5,777 bases of DNA, taken from the NCBI GenBank assembly GCA_003562605.1, contig PWUG01000301.1, positions 1 through 5,777 on the forward strand, read 5' to 3'. Below the pieces are notes generated by a model that worked only from the letters and a program-made list of their open reading frames with translations, was not told the origin of the DNA and did not search any database. Positions 1-5,777 of the stretch are shown here, piece by piece. Both the position numbers and the translations under genes were made by a program. Every line of letters begins with the position of its first letter. The stretch's first letter is position 1. This stretch comes from Syntrophomonadaceae bacterium. GTDB taxonomy: Bacteria; Bacillota_D; Dethiobacteria; DTU022.

Positions 1-353
1 ATGGCCTGGTGCAGCTTTATCCAGACATTGCGGGTCACACAAAAATCTAACCTGCTACATAAATCAGGATTATCGACACAGTCAACAGGTACAAGAGAGC
101 CCTCCACGCAAGAAACTATATCATATAGGGTAATATCTTCCGGAGGCCTGCTTAAAGAATAACCGCCACGGCTTCCTTTTTGTGTCTTTACATAATTATT
201 TATCCGCAAAGGATACATTAACTGTTCCAGATACTTAATTGATATCTCCTGGTTGTTTGCAATGTCTTTTAGCTTGACCGGTTCTTCCCCAAAGTGGAGC
301 GCCAGTTCTATCATAGCACGGGCGGAATAACGTGCTTTTGTAGACAAACGCAT
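1..353 (-). CDS. Rrf2-family transcriptional regulator, Fe-S type (3' end cut by window edge)
   Basis: The first 117 residues are present; the gene has no stop in the window. It starts at ATG 353, preceded by AGGAGGT (361-367) at a 7-nt spacing. The N-terminus (MRLSTKARYSARAMIELA) and the following winged helix match the Rrf2 fold: a recognition helix near residues 37-50 (ISIKYLEQLM) and the wing with the KGSRGGYSLSRP segment at 59-70. Family knowledge: Rrf2 proteins (IscR, NsrR, CymR, RsrR) are dimeric DNA-binding repressors or activators, many sensing an Fe-S cluster. Cys92, Cys99 and Cys105 (C-x6-C-x5-C) fall where IscR/NsrR-type members bind their cluster, so a cluster-binding sensor is likely; a further Cys82 precedes them. 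This argues against a CymR-type member, which lacks the three cysteines. Full family length is usually 140-160 residues, so only about 25-40 are missing. It lies 43 bp downstream of copA in the same direction, and may be co-transcribed or use its own weak promoter. In Clostridia such genes often precede iscS/nifU-type genes, but what follows here is outside the window. Confidence 0.9.
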   Translation of the reverse strand, partial: MRLSTKARYSARAMIELALHFGEEPVKLKDIANNQEISIKYLEQLMYPLRINNYVKTQKGSRGGYSLSRPPEDITLYDIVSCVEGSLVPVDCVDNPDLCSRLDFCVTRNVWIKLHQA

Positions 354-380
354 TTCTTGTACCTCCTATCAATCTGTCTG

Positions 381-400
381 TTAAAAAATATACTTTTTAA
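381..400. promoter_or_regulatory. 20-bp AT-rich palindrome, candidate Rrf2 operator
   Basis: The sequence shows arms TTAAAAA (381-387) and TTTTTAA (394-400) around a self-complementary TATA core (389-392). The only mismatch is the pair 388/393. It overlaps the copA stop codon (397-399) and a possible -10 box (387-392) of the Rrf2 gene, whose start codon lies 28 bp away. Rrf2 regulators commonly repress their own gene by binding palindromes of about this size near the promoter, so an autoregulatory operator is a reasonable inference. An all-A/T stem would be a poor transcription terminator. Confidence 0.45.
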
Positions 401-417
401 AGCGGAACCTTTTTCAA
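387..417 (-). promoter_or_regulatory. possible weak promoter for the Rrf2 gene
   Basis: Minus-strand TTGAAA (412-417) and TATATT (387-392) each match the sigma-A consensus at 5 of 6 positions, but the 19-bp spacer is longer than optimal. The -35 box lies inside the end of copA. Transcription would start near 380, about 27 nt before the Rrf2 ATG. The long spacer could mean a promoter that needs help or control by a bound regulator. Read-through from copA is the alternative, since no terminator is visible in the 43-bp gap. Confidence 0.3.
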
Positions 418-2853
418 CCGAAGCGAATTTAATACTACGTTAAATGAACTTAGAGCCATTGCCCCGGCCCCGATAATTGGATGAAGTAACCCCAGAAAAG
501 CTACCGGGATAGCAACTGCGTTATAAATCCAGGCCCAAAAATAGTTCTGACGAATCTTCTGAAAAGTGGCCCTCGACAACTTGATCGCTGAAACCACGGA
601 ACCTAGATCGCCGCGTACGAGAGTTATATCGGCCGCTTCGATAGCTACATCGGTACCAGTGCCAATAGCAATTCCGACATTAGCCTGTTTTAGTGCCGGT
701 GCGTCATTAATTCCATCGCCTACCATAGCCACCATCCCAAACTCATCCTGCAGCCTTCTGACTTCATTGACTTTTCCTTCGGGAAGTACTTCAGCAAGGA
801 CCTTACTGATCCCGATCTGTCGGGCTATAGCCGAAGCCGTGGTCCAGTTATCGCCTGTAATCATAACCGTTTTAAGCCCCATTTTTTCCAGCTCAGCCAC
901 AGCATTAACAGCTTCGTCCTTGATTATATCGGCAACAGCAATAACACCAGCCAGTTCGCCTCCGACAGCAGCAAGTATGGCCGTTTTACCCTCGCTCTCC
1001 ATTTTCTCCATCAATCCGGCGGCATCCTTAATCTCCACTTTATTTGCTTCCATCAAACGTCTGCTGCCAACAAGAACGGCCTTACCCTTGATCTTTCCTT
1101 CCACGCCCCGTCCTGTTAGAGAATTAAAACCAGACACTTCTTCCAGGGCAATGCCTTCATTTTTAGCCTTTTCCACCAGCGCCGCTCCGAGCGGATGCTC
1201 CGAAACCGCTTCAATCGCTGCTGTGTAGGATAAAAGTTCACGTTCTGTAAATCCGTTGAAGGAGGTGATATCGGTAACCCGGGGCTCTCCCCTGGTCAGG
1301 GTTCCGGTCTTATCAAATGCGATTAGTCTGACATCTTTCATCGTCTGGATCGCCTCGCCGCTCCGGATCAAAATTCCTCTTTCAGCACCCAGCCCGCTTC
1401 CGACCATTAAAGCAGTAGGTGTTGCCAAACCGAGAGCACAGGGGCAGGAAATAACCAGCACTGCCGTCGCCGCCATAAAGGCCAGGGTCAATCCGGGCAC
1501 GCCAAGGTTAGCCCACGGCGGATTGACAAACCCCACTATAGAGCGGTGAAATTCGGGAAAAATAAGCCAGGAGGAAAATGAAGCAAGCGCTATAAGCAAA
1601 ACCGCAGGAACAAAATAGCCGGTAACCCTGTCTGCAAATTCCTGGATCGGCACCTTGGAACCCTGGGCCTCTTCAACCAGCTTGATAACCTGGGCCAGGA
1701 AAGTATCCTTGCCAACCTTGCCCGCTTTAACCCGCAGCATACCCTGGCGGTTGATTGTTGATCCGATGACTTCGTCACCTGCTTGTTTTTCAACAGGCAT
1801 AGACTCACCCGTAGCCATTGACTCATCAATGCTGCTCTGTCCGCTGACAACTATTCCGTCGGTCGGGATTTTCTCTCCGGGCCGAACAAGCATTATTTGC
1901 CCCGGCAGGAGCTCTTCGACAGGTATTTCCCTTTCATCGCCGTTCTCAAGTATACGGGCTGTTTTAGCTTCCATGGCGAGCAGTTTCTTTATCGCCTGCG
2001 AAGCCCGCCCCTTTGCTTTTGTTTCAAGGAAACGTCCGACGAGATGCAGGGCCATGATGCTGGCAGCCATTTCAATAAAAGTTGTCAGGGGAAACCAGAA
2101 TTTTAGAAAACTAAGCAGGTAAGGCAGGGCAGACCCCAGTGTTACAAGGGTATCCATATTGGCACCACCCCGCCTCAGGGCGCGCAACGTGCCCATATGC
2201 GTATCCCAACCGGCGATAAAAATTGCCGGGAAAGCTAAAATAACACTGATCACAAAATAGCCGGGGATGTTCACGACAAACATGTTGATCATCATTAAAA
2301 CCATGATGATACCGGCAAAAGCAGCCGCAAGCCACATTTTACGCGCCGCCCGGTTGATAACCGTCTCATCACGATCCGGAGCTGCATCCTCTGTTCCTTC
2401 AATTGCCTTATCACCGGCCTCCGGTAATACCTTATAACCGGCCTTTTCCACCGCCTTGCCCAATTCCGAGCGGTTAATTTCCATCTTATTATATTTAACA
2501 ATGGCCTTTTCAGCAGGGAAATTCACTGCTGCCTCTATTACACCGGGAGAATTCTGCAGCTCTTTTTCCAGTCTGCGGGCACAGGACACACAACTCATAC
2601 CTTCAATTTTCATGACAGTATCAACTATATCGTCTTTATCCTTTTTAATTGTTCCCTTAAAGCCGGCTTCCTTGACTTTTTGGATCAAGTCTTCTTCTGA
2701 GAGAACTTCCGGGTTATATTGCAGGTAGGCTTTTCCTGCCGCAAAATTTACCGAGGCACTATCGACTCCCCCGGTTTCCTTTAGAGCCTTTTCCAGGCCA
2801 ATGGCACAGGAAGCACAGCTCATATCTTCAATCTGCAGGGTGATCTTTATCAT
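397..2853 (-). CDS. copA: Cu(I)-exporting P1B-1-type ATPase CopA
   Basis: This 818-residue membrane pump would use ATP to export Cu(I) from the cytoplasm. In order: HMA domain 1 with MSCASC (Cys13, Cys16); HMA domain 2 with MSCVSC (Cys88, Cys91); a charged linker (about 145-170); four membrane helices (about 174-193, 197-216, 233-252, 256-275); the actuator domain with TGE (348-350); helices near 411-432 and 455-482, the latter with the metal-site CPC (470-472); phosphorylation motif DKTGT (Asp514); the SEHP nucleotide-site motif (His553); TGD (666-668); GDGIND (712-717); and two last helices with Tyr777-Asn778 and M799-x-x-S802-S803. CPC plus YN plus MxxSS is the Cu(I)-selective P1B-1 signature, which separates it from Zn/Cd pumps. 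All catalytic residues are intact. The start is ATG 2853, because TGAGGT (2863-2868) is 9 nt away; an in-frame TTG two codons upstream would lie only 3 nt from it. The loop between the TM3 and TM4 helices looks longer than usual. No copZ or csoR is adjacent; an Rrf2 gene follows after 43 bp. Confidence 0.95.
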   Translation of the reverse strand: MIKITLQIEDMSCASCAIGLEKALKETGGVDSASVNFAAGKAYLQYNPEVLSEEDLIQKVKEAGFKGTIKKDKDDIVDTVMKIEGMSCVSCARRLEKELQNSPGVIEAAVNFPAEKAIVKYNKMEINRSELGKAVEKAGYKVLPEAGDKAIEGTEDAAPDRDETVINRAARKMWLAAAFAGIIMVLMMINMFVVNIPGYFVISVILAFPAIFIAGWDTHMGTLRALRRGGANMDTLVTLGSALPYLLSFLKFWFPLTTFIEMAASIMALHLVGRFLETKAKGRASQAIKKLLAMEAKTARILENGDEREIPVEELLPGQIMLVRPGEKIPTDGIVVSGQSSIDESMATGESMPVEKQAGDEVIGSTINRQGMLRVKAGKVGKDTFLAQVIKLVEEAQGSKVPIQEFADRVTGYFVPAVLLIALASFSSWLIFPEFHRSIVGFVNPPWANLGVPGLTLAFMAATAVLVISCPCALGLATPTALMVGSGLGAERGILIRSGEAIQTMKDVRLIAFDKTGTLTRGEPRVTDITSFNGFTERELLSYTAAIEAVSEHPLGAALVEKAKNEGIALEEVSGFNSLTGRGVEGKIKGKAVLVGSRRLMEANKVEIKDAAGLMEKMESEGKTAILAAVGGELAGVIAVADIIKDEAVNAVAELEKMGLKTVMITGDNWTTASAIARQIGISKVLAEVLPEGKVNEVRRLQDEFGMVAMVGDGINDAPALKQANVGIAIGTGTDVAIEAADITLVRGDLGSVVSAIKLSRATFQKIRQNYFWAWIYNAVAIPVAFLGLLHPIIGAGAMALSSFNVVLNSLRLKKVPL

Positions 2854-2862
2854 CTGCAACCG

Positions 2863-2868
2863 ACCTCA
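2863..2868 (-). promoter_or_regulatory. ribosome-binding site that decides the copA start
   Basis: Minus-strand TGAGGT lies 9 nt from ATG 2853 but only 3 nt from the in-frame TTG at 2859. The spacing favours the ATG and an 818-residue protein beginning [13 protein letters not shown], which also fits the usual length of sequence before a first HMA metal-binding motif. Confidence 0.7.
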
Positions 2869-2979
2869 CTTTCAATCCTTGAACCTTTATAATCAACCAA
2901 ATATTTTTTAATAACCTTAATACAGCTTCGAGGCAAAACACTGTTTCCCTACTATTTTGATAGACAATATGTTATTATC

Positions 2980-3008
2980 AGTTTAAACAATACTGCCCTT
3001 GCTGTCAA
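2980..3008 (-). promoter_or_regulatory. sigma-A-like promoter for copA
   Basis: On the minus strand a perfect -35 box TTGACA (3003-3008) is followed after exactly 17 bp by TAAACT (2980-2985), a 4-of-6 match to the -10 consensus. Transcription would begin near 2973, leaving a leader of about 120 nt before copA. Two imperfectly placed symmetries lie over it: the perfect 8-bp palindrome GTTTAAAC (2981-2988) on the -10 box, and TGCTG/CAGCA (3000-3004 and 3019-3023) flanking the -35 box. The 17-bp spacer is not the 19-20 bp expected of a MerR/CueR-type promoter, and no G+C-rich CsoR or TACAnnTGTA CopY site was seen. Confidence 0.55.
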
Positions 3009-3091
3009 GATCAATTCCCAGCAGTTATCTTTTGGTTTGTGAAAAGCAAGAATATTTGAGGAGATTTTTCAACAGGCCACGGTCGTCTGGA

Positions 3092-4093
3092 TTATAGCCT
3101 CTTTTTCAGTTCGCAGATATTTTCAACCCCTACCCGGCGCTTCCCCTGCTCAATTTCATGCACCATAGCCACGAGTGCCCGGTTCGTGGGAGTCGGTATG
3201 CCAAGCTCTTTACCCCGATTGGCTATATAACCATTAATATATTCCGTCTCGAGTGGTTTTCCCTGTATTAAATCCTGGTAAGCGGTGGGCATTATATCCC
3301 CGTGAGAATTTTTTAAAATATTAAGCAGGGTGCCGGCAATAAGATCTGCCTGGTTTCGGTATTGTTCAGGTTCAAACTTTAAGTTGACCGTCTCAAGAAC
3401 TATATTCATCTTCCCGGCCACCGCCAGAACTTCACCAACAACAGCGGTTACCACTTCACGCGCTTCAGGCAGGTCAACCATTTCGGCCACGATTTTACCC
3501 TGCAGAGCGCCAACCGAGATAGCACAGTTCGCCAGCAATTTTGCCCAGAGGAATCCATATATATTACCAGTTACAATGCAATCAGCAACTTCAATTAAAA
3601 GTTCGCGCACCATTTCCAATCGCCTATCGCTAAACCCGGTTAGTTTTCCAACGACAAACTCGCCGGGTGATACCTGGATCAATAGCCCGGGACCGGCCGT
3701 AATCGCCCCCCAGCCGACCACACAGCCAACCGTACGTTCCACTCCGATAATCCCGGCAATAAGGTCTTCGTTAATGCTGTTCTGCAGCGAAACAATCGTT
3801 GAGTTGACCTGGAGGAGGGGTAAAAGCTGTCGCAGCACCGGTTCGGTGTGCATTGATTTTACGGCCAGCAACACAAGATCTAAAGGCCCGGTAAGTTCCT
3901 CCGGAGTTATGGCCTTTATAGGCGCAATAAAAGAACCCCGGCATCCTTCTACTTTCAAACCCCCGCGCATAGCCTGTACATGCTCCTGCCAGGGATCAAC
4001 AACCAGGACATCAAGCCCTCGCCGGGCCAGGTACGCTGCAGTTATGCCGCCAATCGCACCTCCCCCAACAACGGTAACAGCCGTTTCAGCCAT
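3092..4093 (-). CDS. ketopantoate reductase (ApbA/PanE) family dehydrogenase
   Basis: This 333-residue cytosolic NAD(P)H-dependent reductase belongs to the 2-dehydropantoate 2-reductase family, whose best-known member reduces ketopantoate to pantoate in pantothenate and CoA synthesis. The N-terminal Rossmann domain has GGGAIG (10-15) and a second-strand end VVDPW (31-35), followed by LVLLAVKS (73-80) and LQNSIN (103-108). The helical C-terminal domain has WAKLLANC (183-190) and ETEYING (282-288). Counterparts of the E. coli PanE catalytic lysine (Lys185), substrate-binding asparagine (Asn105) and glutamate (Glu282) are present. The usual Ser-Ser-Met before the glutamate reads Pro-Thr-Ala (269-271), so a hydroxyl survives as Thr270. 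Asp33 at the end of strand 2, where NADPH enzymes usually carry a basic residue, hints at NADH. It is about 30 residues longer than E. coli PanE. Start ATG 4093 has AGGAGG (4101-4106) at 7 nt, and the gene begins 2 bp after the mscS stop. Family assignment is firm; the true substrate is uncertain, so panE is not asserted. Confidence 0.88.
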   Translation of the reverse strand: MAETAVTVVGGGAIGGITAAYLARRGLDVLVVDPWQEHVQAMRGGLKVEGCRGSFIAPIKAITPEELTGPLDLVLLAVKSMHTEPVLRQLLPLLQVNSTIVSLQNSINEDLIAGIIGVERTVGCVVGWGAITAGPGLLIQVSPGEFVVGKLTGFSDRRLEMVRELLIEVADCIVTGNIYGFLWAKLLANCAISVGALQGKIVAEMVDLPEAREVVTAVVGEVLAVAGKMNIVLETVNLKFEPEQYRNQADLIAGTLLNILKNSHGDIMPTAYQDLIQGKPLETEYINGYIANRGKELGIPTPTNRALVAMVHEIEQGKRRVGVENICELKKRL

Positions 4094-4095
4094 TT

Positions 4096-4956
4096 TCAGT
4101 CCTCCTGGTCACTGTTCAAGATTAAACCCGAAGTTTCCGGCAATACTTCTTGCGTTTTATCCGTTCCTTGCCAGACCACCCTTTGCGGGAACGGTATCTC
4201 GATCCCGGCCGCCTCGATAGCCTTTTTAATCTTCCAGAGCATTTCCATTTTAACTCCGAACCACTCCGTTGAAGGAGACCAGATCCGGACAATAATATCG
4301 ACACTGCTGTCGCCAAGGCTCTCAACATAAACCTGCGGCGCCGGGTTAACCAGGACCAGTGGATGTTCTTTAATCAAATCTTTGATTACCTGCATGGCCT
4401 TATCGGCATCATCGGCGTAACTGATGCCTACCGTGTATTCGAAACGGCGAACCGGGTTGCTCGTGTAATTTGTAATGTTGGAGGTAAAAACAGTTTCGTT
4501 GGGGATCCGCACAAAATTCCCTTCGAGCGTACGGATCGAAGTTGAAATGATCTGGATTTCCTCAACAAAACCCAGGGTGTCGGATATCTCGATCAGGTCG
4601 CCCAGCTTGACAGGACGCTCACCCATCAGAAAAATACCGCTTATAAGGTTACTGATAATACTCTGGCTGGCAAAACCGACCGCCAGGCCAACTATCCCAC
4701 CGGCTACCAACAGGCCTGAAGGTTCTATCCCTATGTTAGGCATGATCCAGATAATTGCAATCACCATAACCCCATAAAAAATAACCTTGCTCATCGTCTC
4801 AAGGTTTTCCTTGTCCATTCTGTCCATCAAGGTCTTGCGAAGCTGCATCGTAAGCACTTTCGACACAACCAGGGCGGCAAAGAAAACTAACAAAGCAGTA
4901 ATTAACCTGAACCAGGTAACCTCTCCGTAAATCGTATAATTAAGCCAATCAAGCAT
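4096..4956 (-). CDS. MscS-family small-conductance mechanosensitive ion channel
   Basis: This 286-residue inner-membrane channel would open under membrane tension to release solutes during osmotic downshock; family members form heptamers. Three membrane helices are visible: TM1 about 15-35, TM2 about 56-77 and pore-lining TM3 about 79-111. TM3 carries the small-residue-rich GGIVGLAVGFASQSIISNLISGIFL segment followed by the family's RPVKLGD turn (114-120). The beta domain follows, with IRTLEGNFVRIPNE (141-154) and the NYTSNPVRRFEY stretch (163-174). The alpha/beta C-terminal domain ends in the conserved GIEIPFPQRVV (251-261), with a short acidic tail. Length matches the core MscS type (E. coli MscS has 286 residues), so there are no extra sensor domains. 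Start ATG 4956 has AGGAGG (4965-4970) at 8 nt, inside the last codons of the DUF432 gene. The two genes abut with no gap (TAG, then ATG), which indicates coupled translation and probably a functional partnership. It could be a MscK/YnaI-like paralogue in gating behaviour; sequence alone does not tell. Confidence 0.93.
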   Translation of the reverse strand: MLDWLNYTIYGEVTWFRLITALLVFFAALVVSKVLTMQLRKTLMDRMDKENLETMSKVIFYGVMVIAIIWIMPNIGIEPSGLLVAGGIVGLAVGFASQSIISNLISGIFLMGERPVKLGDLIEISDTLGFVEEIQIISTSIRTLEGNFVRIPNETVFTSNITNYTSNPVRRFEYTVGISYADDADKAMQVIKDLIKEHPLVLVNPAPQVYVESLGDSSVDIIVRIWSPSTEWFGVKMEMLWKIKKAIEAAGIEIPFPQRVVWQGTDKTQEVLPETSGLILNSDQED

Positions 4957-5748
4957 CTAATAACCCTCCTCCATCACTGTCTTTCCAGGCAAACTCAGTA
5001 ATCTCGTGCTGAACAGTTCAAGAGCCTTATTCATTCCCGCCTGCAGAGGTTCATCGACAAAGTTCGTTTCTGCAGTGCTATCACTGCTTATTTTCATAGT
5101 TGCTTTCAAGGACACCAGGCTTTGATTGAAATATATTTTCATACCATGGGCACTGAATACCGCTTTTTGTGCCTCTACCCACCGGGCGCTTGTGTTTTGG
5201 ATAGCTAATTTCATGACACCATATTCCAGCGGGTTCACTGAAGGGATCGTATTGTGAACTTCACTCTGCCAGTATTTACAAACCAAACCGTCTCTAATGC
5301 TGCCGTAAAGAGTGAACTTTGGCCGACATAGCGTAAAGGTATCCAGTATACGTTTACCAACCCTCCGCCGGTCAATGGCGCTGATCAGTTCCAATGGAAA
5401 GGTAACCAGCACATTTTTGGTTGTCCTGGGCTCGATCGTCACCGGCTGTTCGAATGCAATCAGCAAGTGGTTGCTAATACCGACAGGCAAATAAAAAGGC
5501 TCTACCGGGCTGAGCAGCAAGCTGCCCTTATCGGCCAAAACTACTTTTTTTATGCTTTCGCCCCGGCTTTCCCGCCTGTACATAAAACCACCCTCGTGCT
5601 TTTCGACCACCAGGTTAACCCCTTCAAAGTTCATTTCAAGGGGCAGTTTATGCGGGCCCCATGGAAAACCCTCATTAACCTGACCGGGCTGATATTTCCA
5701 ATAGATAGGTTTAGCTTCTTCCGCCGCAGCGCTATTTTTTTTAGCCAT
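4957..5748 (-). CDS. DUF432-family protein of unknown function
   Basis: The 263-residue protein resembles my recollection of the DUF432 family (best known from archaea), for which no biochemical function is established. It has no signal peptide and no membrane helix, so a soluble cytosolic protein is expected. The first 20 residues are Ala/Lys/Glu-rich and probably flexible. The rest looks beta-rich, with segments typical of the family: LSPVEPFYLP (79-88), FEQPVTIEP (99-107), a block at 141-160 containing KFTLYGS and CKYW, KLAIQNTSARWVEAQKAVF (180-198) and HGMKIYFN (201-208). The start is taken as ATG 5748 because AAGGGG (5757-5762) lies 8 nt from it. An in-frame GTG at 5757 overlaps that site and would only add three residues. 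The gene ends flush against the mscS start, and its last codons supply the mscS ribosome-binding site. It is the first visible gene of a three-gene unit; the promoter would be right of the window. A role as accessory or regulatory partner of the channel is inference from position only. Confidence 0.8.
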   Translation of the reverse strand: MAKKNSAAAEEAKPIYWKYQPGQVNEGFPWGPHKLPLEMNFEGVNLVVEKHEGGFMYRRESRGESIKKVVLADKGSLLLSPVEPFYLPVGISNHLLIAFEQPVTIEPRTTKNVLVTFPLELISAIDRRRVGKRILDTFTLCRPKFTLYGSIRDGLVCKYWQSEVHNTIPSVNPLEYGVMKLAIQNTSARWVEAQKAVFSAHGMKIYFNQSLVSLKATMKISSDSTAETNFVDEPLQAGMNKALELFSTRLLSLPGKTVMEEGY

Positions 5749-5756
5749 TACCAACA

Positions 5757-5762
5757 CCCCTT
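5757..5762 (-). promoter_or_regulatory. ribosome-binding site that decides the DUF432 gene start
   Basis: Minus-strand AAGGGG stands 8 nt before ATG 5748, whereas the in-frame GTG (5755-5757) lies within or next to it and could not be served by it. This supports a 263-residue protein starting MAKKNSAAAEE. It is weaker than the AGGAGG sites of the two downstream genes. Confidence 0.6.
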
Positions 5763-5777
5763 ACAATCTAACAGTAA

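Noticed and set aside
371..396. Terminator between copA and the Rrf2 gene
   Set aside because: The only symmetric element there (381-400) is made of A/T pairs alone, so its hairpin would be too weak; an operator is the better reading.
566..1228. 220-codon open frame on the plus strand
   Set aside because: It is antisense to the copA phosphorylation and nucleotide-binding domains, low in complexity (Ala/Ser/Pro/Ile), and has no family resemblance.
2579..2822. Similar short stretches near 2579-2600 and 2801-2822 suggesting a DNA repeat
   Set aside because: They encode the two CxxC motifs of the tandem HMA domains in CopA. The similarity is explained by protein domain duplication.
2854..2859. 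TTG start two codons upstream for copA
   Set aside because: The Shine-Dalgarno TGAGGT would be only 3 nt from this TTG but is 9 nt from the ATG at 2853, which is also the stronger initiation codon.
3009..3091. Intrinsic terminator after the reductase gene
   Set aside because: Only short stems such as AGGC-N17-GCCT are found, and none is followed by a T-run in the transcript, so no terminator is called.
3330..4220. 296-codon open frame on the plus strand
   Set aside because: It lies antisense to the reductase and the end of mscS, both of which have full family signatures and good ribosome-binding sites. Its translation is Ser/Thr/Pro-rich without recognisable motifs, so it is a shadow of codon bias.

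Overview
The window carries five protein genes, all on the minus strand. Read in the direction of transcription (right to left), they are a DUF432-type protein, an MscS-family mechanosensitive channel, a ketopantoate-reductase-family dehydrogenase, a copper-exporting P1B-type ATPase (CopA), and the N-terminal part of an Rrf2-family regulator that runs off the left edge. No RNA gene, mobile element, CRISPR array or phage feature was seen. Strong AGGAGG-type ribosome-binding sites, moderate G+C and the style of the Rrf2 and CopA proteins suggest a Gram-positive anaerobe of the Clostridia/Peptococcaceae type. This placement is an inference from protein character, not a database result.

Right part (about 5748 to 3092): three genes are packed as one translationally coupled unit. 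The DUF432 stop codon directly abuts the mscS start (TAG then ATG), and two bases separate the mscS stop from the dehydrogenase start. Each downstream ribosome-binding site lies inside the end of the preceding gene. The promoter of this unit must lie to the right of the window. DUF432 and MscS probably work together at the membrane. The link to the dehydrogenase is positional only.

Middle (2854 to 3091): a 238-bp non-coding gap with no convincing terminator. It contains a good sigma-A-like promoter (TTGACA, 17 bp, TAAACT) reading into copA and leaving a leader of about 120 nt. No CsoR-, CopY- or CueR-type operator was recognised.

Left part (2853 to 1): copA encodes an 818-residue Cu(I) exporter with two N-terminal CxxC metal-binding domains and every catalytic P-type motif. 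It is followed 43 bp later by an Rrf2 regulator with three cysteines spaced as an Fe-S cluster site. A 20-bp near-perfect AT-rich palindrome sits in that short gap, over a possible -10 box, and is a good candidate for the Rrf2 operator. The pairing suggests, without proving, a link between copper export and Fe-S sensing. The regulator may equally start a separate Fe-S biogenesis operon beyond the left edge.
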